Assembly: GCA_022827245.1 (NCBI GenBank)
Contig: JAJDTI010000183.1
Coordinates: forward strand, 1-47,776
Origin: Pseudomonadales bacterium
GTDB lineage: Bacteria > Pseudomonadota > Gammaproteobacteria > Pseudomonadales > Azotimanducaceae
DNA: 47,776 nt
Direction of reading: 5' to 3'
Position 1 is the stretch's first letter. Each line of letters begins with the position of its first letter. The translations under genes were made by a program, and so were the position numbers. The notes below the pieces were generated by a model, which saw only the letters and a program-made list of their open reading frames with translations, was not told where the DNA came from and searched no databases. Shown one piece after another: positions 17,303-24,123 of this stretch.

Positions 17303-18409
17303 TTGGCCAAGAAACGCGCACAGGCGAAGTCCTCGACCAGACGGGTCGAAACGGTGTCGACGGAAGGCGCCAACATCATGACCCCGGTGCCCAATCCGAA
17401 GTTCGAATGGATGAACCAGTCGCGGCAGTGGGGCGTGCGGGTCAAGCCGGGCAAGAAGGGCCTGACCCTCGGCAGCCTGAACGTCGGCATCTACGGCGAG
17501 GTCCCGACGGAGTGGAACGACCAGACCCGCAACCCCCGGGGCGCGATCGCCCGCCGGGGCATGCCGCCGGTCGGGTACGCGATACGCGAGAAGGCCGGGA
17601 TCTGGGCGGACTGTGCCGCCGACCTCTACGAGGAAGCCATCCAGCGGCGCTGGGCGCCGGCGACGGACGTCCCCTGGGACACGATCGAGCCGCTCCCCGA
17701 CGATGTCGAGCGCGCGGTGTGCCAGGTGTGCACCGAACTCTCGCAGTACGCGAACGTGGACATCGAGACGATCTCGTCGTGGCAGCACCAGATGGCCTAC
17801 GGCTATCACGAGGTGAAACAGTTCCTCGCGACGGCGACGTTCGATGCGGGACGCCACTACGAGGTGTTCCGCAAGCGGGCGCTCAGGAACGGCGGCGGCC
17901 TGGGCCTCGAGTCGCCGGGCGAGGTGAACCGCATGATCCTCGAGAGCCGCGGCGGCTGGACGGAGGCGGTCACGTATCTCTTCCTGCTGCGCGGCACCTA
18001 CGCGATGACGATGCTGCGCTACCTCGAACGCTTCGCGCACAACGACGCCGAGCGGTTCATCTACGGACACGTCATCCAGGACCGCGCGCGGCACATGGCC
18101 TACGCGCTCGATCACCTGAAGTACTCGGTCGCCCACGTGGAGGACCAGACCACGGTCCTCGCGACACTGCTCTTCATTGGCGACCGTCTCTTCGCGCGCG
18201 AACTGCGCGACCCGGTGCTGCGCGAGGCGCTCGCCATCATTTTCGGCGGCGGCGTGGAAGGTGCGCGCACCCATGGCATGGCGACCTGGGAGGCGATGAT
18301 GCGCGAGTTCATGGCCCGCTACGAGGGCACCTGCGAGTGGCTGCGGGTGCGGCGCGCCCCGGACCGGATTCCCGAGGAGATGCGGCGCTTTCTGCCGGAA
18401 GCCGACTGA
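17303..18409 (+). CDS. Ferritin-like paralogue lacking iron-binding carboxylates
   Basis: The product (368 aa from TTG 17303) aligns along its length with the preceding diiron protein; shared stretches include [20 protein letters not shown] and NDAE. At every iron-ligand carboxylate it differs: helix-B E130/E132 become Q148/A150, E164 becomes A182 (DAGRH), E214 becomes G231, and E244 becomes R261 (DRARH). Both histidines (H185, H264) are kept. It probably cannot hold a diiron centre and may be a structural partner, like the beta subunits of bacterial multicomponent monooxygenases. The start is uncertain: ATG 17378 (residue 26), preceded by GGAAGG, aligns better with the paralogue. Its stop overlaps the next ATG by one base. 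Confidence 0.72.
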   Translation: MAKKRAQAKSSTRRVETVSTEGANIMTPVPNPKFEWMNQSRQWGVRVKPGKKGLTLGSLNVGIYGEVPTEWNDQTRNPRGAIARRGMPPVGYAIREKAGIWADCAADLYEEAIQRRWAPATDVPWDTIEPLPDDVERAVCQVCTELSQYANVDIETISSWQHQMAYGYHEVKQFLATATFDAGRHYEVFRKRALRNGGGLGLESPGEVNRMILESRGGWTEAVTYLFLLRGTYAMTMLRYLERFAHNDAERFIYGHVIQDRARHMAYALDHLKYSVAHVEDQTTVLATLLFIGDRLFARELRDPVLREALAIIFGGGVEGARTHGMATWEAMMREFMARYEGTCEWLRVRRAPDRIPEEMRRFLPEAD

Positions 18410-18876
18410 TGGCGAGGTTTCCATCGGAAGCATGGTTCGGCGCGGTGGCGGGCGTCTTCAACGGTGACGACAGCTACCAGGGCGCCGGCGGCGGCCACTG
18501 CAACTGCACGGCCGGCCTGGTCATCGAGGGCAGGAACGAGGGCAAGGACGAAGACGTGGTCGAGGAGGTGTTCGTGCTGACCTTCGAGGGCGCGGAGTGC
18601 AAGGGCGGCGTGGAGGCCGACGAGGCCGCGCTCGACGAGGTCGACTTCTACATGCACATGCCCCGGGTCGACTGGCGGGAGATGCTCGAGGACATCCGCG
18701 ACCATGGCCACGCCACCGAGAACCACACCCTCAACAGCCTGGACCTCGAGCGGGACGATGGTCTGTCGACGTCGAAGCACGGGGACCAGTACCGGGAAGA
18801 CCTTTTCTTCCGCTACAACCAGACGCTGCAGTTCTACTTCGACGCGTCCGCGCGCGTGAAGACGGCGTTCTCCTGA
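18409..18876 (+). CDS. SCP2-like small protein 1
   Basis: The 155-residue protein is not a firmly recognised family. Its core, a beta strand FVLTFEG followed by DEVDFYMHMPRVDWREML, resembles the sterol carrier protein 2 fold, which binds lipids or other hydrophobic ligands. It is homologous to the next gene: both share a MP(A/R)xDW core, an LxSLD strand and a C-terminal amphipathic helix. It has two cysteines near the N-terminus (GHCNCTAG). It overlaps the stop of the ligand-less diiron paralogue, so it is translationally coupled and probably works with it. Confidence 0.55.
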   Translation: MARFPSEAWFGAVAGVFNGDDSYQGAGGGHCNCTAGLVIEGRNEGKDEDVVEEVFVLTFEGAECKGGVEADEAALDEVDFYMHMPRVDWREMLEDIRDHGHATENHTLNSLDLERDDGLSTSKHGDQYREDLFFRYNQTLQFYFDASARVKTAFS

Positions 18877-18885
18877 AGGGAATAG

Positions 18886-19278
18886 ATGACCATGCCCCAG
18901 CTCGACTGGCTCGAAGGCGCCAAAGAGGCGCTCAACGTCGATCCCGCCTACCGGAAGCTCGGCAGCGCCGACGTCGTGATCGGCTTCAAGGCCGGCAAGA
19001 CGATCCGCAAGGTCACGCTGGAGGCCTTCGAGGTCGGTGCGGTCGAGGCCATCGGGGAGGACGACCTGCGCGACGTCGAACTGGTCATCGACATGCCGGC
19101 GCGCGACTGGACGAACTACCTCAAGCGCCGCGGGAAAGGCGCGGGGCCGTCGCTGCTGTCACTGGACACCGACCGCGAGATCGTCAGCTCCCGCAACGTC
19201 CTCGACAAGATGAAGTTCGAGCGCTACCACCTGTCCATCCAGGCCCTGATCGACAAGGGGGCGGAACTCGCCGCCTGA
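18886..19278 (+). CDS. SCP2-like small protein 2
   Basis: The 130-residue protein resembles the preceding one: VTLEAFEVG, DVELVIDMPARDWTNYL and LLSLDTDRE align with its counterparts. The pattern is SCP2-like, suggesting a hydrophobic-ligand or subunit-binding role. A ribosome-binding site AGGGAA precedes the ATG, 9 nt after the previous stop. Together with its paralogue it could correspond functionally to the small gamma or effector subunits of diiron monooxygenases, but this is inference only. Confidence 0.55.
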   Translation: MTMPQLDWLEGAKEALNVDPAYRKLGSADVVIGFKAGKTIRKVTLEAFEVGAVEAIGEDDLRDVELVIDMPARDWTNYLKRRGKGAGPSLLSLDTDREIVSSRNVLDKMKFERYHLSIQALIDKGAELAA

Positions 19279-19287
19279 CGACGCGCC

Positions 19288-19578
19288 ATGCCCATCTACG
19301 AATACCGCTGCAGCGACTGCCGGGCGGTAACGTCGGTAATGGCTCCGATCTCCCGCGCCAACGCGCCCTGTCCCTGCGAACGCTGCGGCAGCGAACGGAC
19401 CCGCCGCATCGTCTCCCGGCCCTCCGTGCACCTGTCGAACCTCTCGAAGCTCGAACGCCTCGATCCGAAGTACGACAAGATGGTGGACCGGGCCATGGAG
19501 AATACGCGCGGCGCGGACCCGGACCGGCTCATCAACCGTCGCGGGGACATCTCGAAGGGCCTGCCGGACAAGACCTGA
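19288..19578 (+). CDS. FmdB-type zinc ribbon protein
   Basis: The 96-residue protein starts MPIYEYRCSDC, the hallmark of FmdB/CxxC_CxxC regulatory zinc ribbons, with C8, C11, C30 and C33 as likely zinc ligands. The rest is a charged tail with no known domain. Small proteins of this kind are encoded next to amidases and various oxygenases; their biochemical function is not well defined. It sits 9 nt after the second SCP2-like gene and is probably the last gene of the diiron transcript. Confidence 0.8.
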   Translation: MPIYEYRCSDCRAVTSVMAPISRANAPCPCERCGSERTRRIVSRPSVHLSNLSKLERLDPKYDKMVDRAMENTRGADPDRLINRRGDISKGLPDKT

Positions 19579-19590
19579 CCGCGGCGCCGC

Positions 19591-19620
19591 TTGACAATCC
19601 TCCGCGAGCGGCGCTAGACA
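19591..19620 (+). promoter_or_regulatory. Possible promoter of the Rieske oxygenase gene
   Basis: A perfect TTGACA (19591-19596) is followed after 18 bp by TAGACA (19615-19620), 27 bp before the ATG at 19648. The -10 box is weak. It suggests the Rieske gene can be transcribed separately from the diiron cluster. Confidence 0.45.
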
Positions 19621-19647
19621 GGGCGACAGCACGCGGTGAGGGGACCC

Positions 19648-20772
19648 ATGGACATCGAAGCGCTGAAGACTTCCACCGGGGTCACGGACGATCCGGCCCG
19701 ATCGGGGTCTCTTCCCGCTTGGGCCTACCTCGACCCGGACGTCTACGAGCGGGAGAAGCATGAGCTGTTCTACAAGACGTGGCACTACGCCGGCTGGGTG
19801 GGCGACCTGCAGGCGCCCGGCGACTACCTGACCGCGGAGCTGATCGACCAGAGCGTGATCGTCATGCGCGGCCGGGACGGCGCGCTGGAGGGCTTCCACA
19901 ACGTCTGCCAGCATCGCGGTCACCGCCTGCTCGAGGACAGCGGCAGAGTGGCCGCGATCACCTGTCCCTACCACGCCTGGGCCTACGACCTCGACGGCAG
20001 CCTGAAACGCGCGCGGGCGACGGAGCACACCGCGGACTTCGATCGAGGCTGCTTCTCCCTGAAGCCGGTTCGGGTGGAAGTCCTGGCGGACAAGTTCGTG
20101 TTCTTCAACCTGGACCCGGACGCGGCGCCGCTCGGTCCGCGGGTCGAGGACTACGTGGCCGACATCCGCCGCGAGCTGCCGCAATTCGACCGGCTGGTCA
20201 AGGTGGCGCCCCGGCAGCGGACCGAGGAGGAAGAGCGGAGGTACGCGGAAAACTCCACCATCCGGGCGAACTGGAAGATCGTCATGGACAATTTCCTGGA
20301 GTGCTATCACTGCCCGCCCGCGCACCCCGGCTTCCTGCGGGACCTGACGTTCGACGACCTGACCTACACGGGGCATGAGCTCTGGGCCAAGCAGGAGAGC
20401 GGCACGCGCCGCCCCGACGGCGACAGGCAGATTTTCTGGACGCTCTTTCCCGGCTTCGTGTTCTGGAACTCGGGCACGCGGGAGAAGCAGGCGATCCACG
20501 CGATGAACTTCGTCGTTCCGGAGGGCCCGGCCCTCACGAGCATGGGCCGCATGGACGTGTACCGGCTGCCCGAGGAGGCGGACACGGAGGAGTGGCGGCC
20601 GGACTGGGGCGATGTCGGGGGCGAGGACAAGTCGCTCTGCGAGTCGGTGCAGAAGGGTCTCGCGTCTCTCGGCTACGACCGGGGCCGCGTCATTCACAAC
20701 CCGGGCAGTGGCAACAACGAGGAGGCGATGCACGCGTTCCAGCGTTTCGTCGTGCGGGCGCTGGGCATCTGA
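19648..20772 (+). CDS. Rieske ring-hydroxylating-type oxygenase alpha subunit
   Basis: The 374-residue protein has an N-terminal Rieske domain with C87-x-H89 and C106-xx-H109 ([2Fe-2S]) and a C-terminal catalytic domain with H221 and H226 in NFLECYHCPPAHPGF for the mononuclear iron. The residue bridging the two centres is E218 instead of the usual aspartate; this glutamate is known from carnitine oxygenase CntA and related quaternary-amine oxygenases, so a betaine-like or N-methyl substrate is possible. No ferredoxin, reductase or beta subunit is next to it. ATG 19648 is preceded by GAGGGG. The gene may belong to the upstream diiron cluster, or to the downstream transporter. Confidence 0.88.
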   Translation: MDIEALKTSTGVTDDPARSGSLPAWAYLDPDVYEREKHELFYKTWHYAGWVGDLQAPGDYLTAELIDQSVIVMRGRDGALEGFHNVCQHRGHRLLEDSGRVAAITCPYHAWAYDLDGSLKRARATEHTADFDRGCFSLKPVRVEVLADKFVFFNLDPDAAPLGPRVEDYVADIRRELPQFDRLVKVAPRQRTEEEERRYAENSTIRANWKIVMDNFLECYHCPPAHPGFLRDLTFDDLTYTGHELWAKQESGTRRPDGDRQIFWTLFPGFVFWNSGTREKQAIHAMNFVVPEGPALTSMGRMDVYRLPEEADTEEWRPDWGDVGGEDKSLCESVQKGLASLGYDRGRVIHNPGSGNNEEAMHAFQRFVVRALGI

Positions 20773-22325
20773 GCCTCGCGGACGGACTCCTCGACCACCC
20801 GCGCCAGGTCTACCGCCTGGCGCACGTGGCGGTATGGCACGTTGCCGGTTACGCGGGCCTGATCGGCCACCTCGTGCTCATCATGACGGCGGCGCCCGGC
20901 GACTACGGGTACGGCTGGACCGACGCCGAGGCGGTGCGCCTCTACGGACTGTTCACCGGACTGGTCCATGCCTCGCCGCTGCTCGGCGGCTGGGTCGCCG
21001 ACGCGTTCCTGGGTCAGCGGCGGGCGGTCGTGCTCGGCATGTGGCTGCAGGCGCTGGCCGTCTTCGCCCTGGCCGGCGTGTGGCTGCTTCCGGCGCTCGC
21101 GGAAGCGGTCTACGACATCCCGGTGCGGCAGGTGATCCTGGCGGCGGAGCTGCCGGTCGCGCGCCCTGGCCTCGATGGGGCGGAGGCCGCGCTGCTGAGT
21201 GCCGCCGCCGGTCACGCCGGCGGGTCCGTCGCCCCGGACGGGATGGCCGCGATGGCGGCGACGGCGAGCGCGACATACGGCGCGATGACGGCGCTGTTCT
21301 TCGGCGGCCTGGTGGTCTTCGTGGCGGGCTTCGGACTGCAGTCCCCGACGCTTGCCGCCATGTTGGGATCGCTCTACGACGACGGCCGCGGCAAGCGGGA
21401 GGGCGGCTACACGCTGCTGTTCATGGGCGCCATGGTCGGCTTCGTGGTGGGCGCCCTGATCTCCGGCATGGTCGCGAGCCTCGTCGGCTGGGTCGAGGGC
21501 CTGGCCTGCGCCGGGGCGATGGTGGTGGTTGCGGCGGTCCTGCTGTCGCGAGTGCGCCCCGCGGTCGCGCGGCGGAGTCCCGCCGCGCATGGAGCGGGCC
21601 TCGGGGATCGGCGCTGGTCGCTGACCGACGACGACCGCCGGAGGGTCCTCGCGATCCTTGCGCTCTGCTTCACCTACTTTGTCTTCATGTCCGCCTTCGA
21701 ACAGTGGGGCGGATCGTTCAGCCTGTATGTCCAGAACCACACCGACCGCATGGTCGCAGGACTCGAGGTGCCGACGCTCTGGATCCACTCCGTGCAGGCG
21801 CTGTTCGTGCTCGTGGTCGGGCCGGTCATGCTCGTCGTCTGGAACGCCCTCGACGAACGGGGCGTGTGCCGGGCGCCTCCGGCCAAGATGGGCGTGGGAC
21901 TGCTGCTCACCGCCGGCGCCTTCCTCATCATGGTGGCGATCCTGCCGGCCGGGCTCACCGACCAGGGCGGCAAGACCCACCTGTTCTGGCCCCTGGCCTT
22001 CTACCTGGTCATCACGTTCGGCCAGATGACCGTGGTGCCGGTCGGTCAGGCGTTCGTGAGCCGGGAGGCGCCGCCACGGCTCGCGAACACCGTGATGGGG
22101 GTCTGGCTGCTCTTCGGTGGCGTCGGCATCTGGGTGTCCGGACAGATCGGCGCGCTGGCGGAGCCGTTCGGTATCCGGAACGTCTACCTGGGCATCGCGG
22201 CCGGCTGCGCGGTGGCCGCCGTCGCGGCCTTCACGGCCAGACACCGCATCATGCGCCTGCTTGAACGCCCGTCCACGCCTGGACCTCGGTCCACGCCCCC
22301 ATCGCGAACAGCAGCGCCACGGTAA
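20769..22325 (+). CDS. POT-family (proton-coupled peptide) MFS transporter
   Basis: The protein has about 12-14 membrane helices and matches POT/PTR2 transporters: HPRQVYRLAHVAVWHVAGYAG at the start, GGWVADAFLGQRRAVVLG after helix 2, and FEQWGGSFSLYVQNHTDR in helix 7. Substrates of the family are di- and tripeptides or nitrate-like solutes. The start is a problem: the conserved HPR segment lies upstream of the first in-frame GTG (20826), and the next upstream canonical start (GTG 20592) is 181 bp inside the Rieske gene. I give the CTG at 20769, overlapping the Rieske stop, as the most plausible start. The last ~20 residues look like non-conserved run-on. Confidence 0.75.
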   Translation: MSLADGLLDHPRQVYRLAHVAVWHVAGYAGLIGHLVLIMTAAPGDYGYGWTDAEAVRLYGLFTGLVHASPLLGGWVADAFLGQRRAVVLGMWLQALAVFALAGVWLLPALAEAVYDIPVRQVILAAELPVARPGLDGAEAALLSAAAGHAGGSVAPDGMAAMAATASATYGAMTALFFGGLVVFVAGFGLQSPTLAAMLGSLYDDGRGKREGGYTLLFMGAMVGFVVGALISGMVASLVGWVEGLACAGAMVVVAAVLLSRVRPAVARRSPAAHGAGLGDRRWSLTDDDRRRVLAILALCFTYFVFMSAFEQWGGSFSLYVQNHTDRMVAGLEVPTLWIHSVQALFVLVVGPVMLVVWNALDERGVCRAPPAKMGVGLLLTAGAFLIMVAILPAGLTDQGGKTHLFWPLAFYLVITFGQMTVVPVGQAFVSREAPPRLANTVMGVWLLFGGVGIWVSGQIGALAEPFGIRNVYLGIAAGCAVAAVAAFTARHRIMRLLERPSTPGPRSTPPSRTAAPR

Positions 22326-22488
22326 GCGCCGCGCCGATCACGAGGATGAGGAGAAAGGCGGGGGTCGAGAGGAGTTCGTTGCCCTCGCCCGAGGCGGACC
22401 GCGCGGCCCCCCGGCGGCTACGCGAGATCACCCAGATCACCCCGAGGAGGATCAGCGCCGGGATGAGCAGTTGGACGAGGTAGCGCAT
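22249..22488 (-). CDS. Small two-helix membrane protein
   Basis: The 79-residue product has two predicted membrane helices (residues 3-22 and 43-65) separated by a basic, glycine-serine-rich loop. I do not recognise a family. It overlaps the 3' end of the POT transporter by 77 bp on the opposite strand, where the transporter's tail is not conserved. There is no strong ribosome-binding site, so it is likely but not certain. Confidence 0.45.
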   Translation of the reverse strand: MRYLVQLLIPALILLGVIWVISRSRRGAARSASGEGNELLSTPAFLLILVIGAALTVALLFAMGAWTEVQAWTGVQAGA

Positions 22489-22547
22489 CGATTGGTGGAG
22501 CCGCCCTGCGTCGATCGAGCATACCCGCGGGCGAGACGGAGTGGCAA

Positions 22548-23999
22548 ATGCTGGCCTGGCTGACGGAGCACTGGTTCGCGGTGGCGCTCTTCGCCGCGTA
22601 CACCGGCTTCCTCGTCTCGCACGCCCGGGCGGGGATGCGGCGGGGGAGGGCGGTCAGGGACTTCTACGTTGGCGGGCGCTCGATGGGCGGCGTCGTCATC
22701 GGCGTGTCGTTCTACGCGACGTTCGCGAGCACCAACAGCTACATCGGACATGCCGGGAAGGGTTACGAGTACGGCGTGCCGTGGCTCACCATGGCCGTGC
22801 TCCTCGTGGTGATGGCGTTCGTCTCGTGGCGGGTGGTGGCGCCGAGGTTGCGGCGCTTCACCGCGGAATGGGACTCCGTGACCGTGCCGGACTTCCTCGC
22901 GGTGCGCTTCGCGAGCCGTCGGGTCCGGGTCGCCGCCGCCCTCGTGATCGCGTTCTCGAGCCTCCTGTACCTGATCGCGATCTTCAAGGGCGCCGGCAAC
23001 CTGTTCGAGGCGTTCCTCGGCGTGCCGTATCCGGCCGCGGTGGGCATCACGCTCGTCATCGTGATGTCCTACACCTCCCTCGGGGGCTTCGTGTCGGTGG
23101 TGCGGACCGATGTCCTGCAGGGTGTGCTGATGGTCGTTGGCGCGCTCCTGCTCTTCGGCTTCGTGACGCGTGCCGCCGGGGGCGTCGAGGTGATCGGACA
23201 ACTCGCGACGCGGCCGGACACCGCGTACCTGACGGAACTCAACGCGGCCATTCCCTTCGTGGTCCTCGTGGGCATCGCGCTCGCCGGCTCGCTGAAGCTG
23301 CTGGTGGATCCGCGCCAGGTAACCCGTTTCTACGGCCTCCGGGACGCCCGCAGCATCCGCACGGGCATGTGGATCGCCGGGATCGGCATCCTCGTCGTGC
23401 AGTTCTCGCTACTGCCGGTCGGGCTCTATGCGCGGTTCCTGCTCGACGGCGTGACGGACACCGACGTGGTCGTACCGCTCCTCGTGACGGATCGCGCTGT
23501 GTTCCCCGCGCTCGTGGGAGACTTCCTCGTGGTCGCCATCCTCGCCGCGGCGATGTCCTCCCTCGACAGCGTGCTCCTGGTCGCGGCTTCCGTGGTGGTG
23601 CGGGACATCCGCATGGAACTCGGCCCGCTCCCGGACCGGGCGGCCATCGCCTGGACGCGCTGGGGCGTCATCGGGTTCGCGGTCGTCGCGGCCGCGGTCG
23701 CCCTCGACCCGCCGGGCGGCATCGTCGAGATCACCATCTTCTCGGGCAGCCTGTACGCGGTGTGCTTCCTCCCGACCGTCGTGATCGGCCTGCACTGGCG
23801 GCGGGGCAGCGAGACCGCGGCGCTCGCGGCGTTCGGTACCGGGATCGCGGTGCTGGTCGGCTGGCTGCTGCTCGGCTGGCAGGCGCACCTGCACGAGGTG
23901 TTCCCGGCGCTCGCGGCGTCGACGCTCGTCTACGTCACGCTGGCGCGGCTCACGCCGTCCGTGGGAGACGCCAGGGTGACCGCGTTTTTCCACCAGTAG
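22548..23999 (+). CDS. Sodium:solute symporter (SSS family)
   Basis: The 483-residue protein has about 13 membrane helices and SSS signatures: DFYVGGRSMGG near residue 40, STNSYIGHAGKGYEYG, a long cytosolic helix RFTAEWDSVTVPDFLAVRF, and LAAAMSSLDSVLLVAAS near residue 345, the conserved sodium-site helix. Relatives import proline, pantothenate, acetate or urea; the substrate here cannot be assigned. A GGAG ribosome-binding site precedes the ATG. Confidence 0.92.
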   Translation: MLAWLTEHWFAVALFAAYTGFLVSHARAGMRRGRAVRDFYVGGRSMGGVVIGVSFYATFASTNSYIGHAGKGYEYGVPWLTMAVLLVVMAFVSWRVVAPRLRRFTAEWDSVTVPDFLAVRFASRRVRVAAALVIAFSSLLYLIAIFKGAGNLFEAFLGVPYPAAVGITLVIVMSYTSLGGFVSVVRTDVLQGVLMVVGALLLFGFVTRAAGGVEVIGQLATRPDTAYLTELNAAIPFVVLVGIALAGSLKLLVDPRQVTRFYGLRDARSIRTGMWIAGIGILVVQFSLLPVGLYARFLLDGVTDTDVVVPLLVTDRAVFPALVGDFLVVAILAAAMSSLDSVLLVAASVVVRDIRMELGPLPDRAAIAWTRWGVIGFAVVAAAVALDPPGGIVEITIFSGSLYAVCFLPTVVIGLHWRRGSETAALAAFGTGIAVLVGWLLLGWQAHLHEVFPALAASTLVYVTLARLTPSVGDARVTAFFHQ

Positions 24000-24013
24000 C
24001 CGTGACGTGGCGT

Positions 24014-24042
24014 TTGGCGGCCGCGGCTCATGGAGGTACACT
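24014..24042 (+). promoter_or_regulatory. Likely promoter of the DUF5916 gene
   Basis: TTGGCG (24014-24019) and TACACT (24037-24042) are spaced by 17 bp, with a second AT-rich hexamer TATACG just after it. It is the most AT-rich spot between the symporter and the outer-membrane gene. Confidence 0.45.
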
Positions 24043-24053
24043 ATACGTTTAGC

Positions 24054-24073
24054 GCGCTCCGGGTCCGGAGCGC
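24054..24073 (+). repeat. Perfect 9-bp inverted repeat in the DUF5916 leader
   Basis: GCGCTCCGG and CCGGAGCGC flank a 2-bp centre, giving a symmetric 20-bp site just downstream of the predicted transcription start. A 2-base centre is too small for a stable RNA loop without opening, so a dimeric repressor operator is a reasonable alternative to a hairpin. Confidence 0.5.
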
Positions 24074-24123
24074 CTCCTCGCGACGACCCGTAGCGAAGGG
24101 CAGGAAAGGGGGACTCTCGAAAC

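Noticed and set aside
20592-20768. GTG 20592 as start of the POT transporter
   Set aside because: The extra residues are an out-of-frame reading of the Rieske gene, with no membrane or family features.
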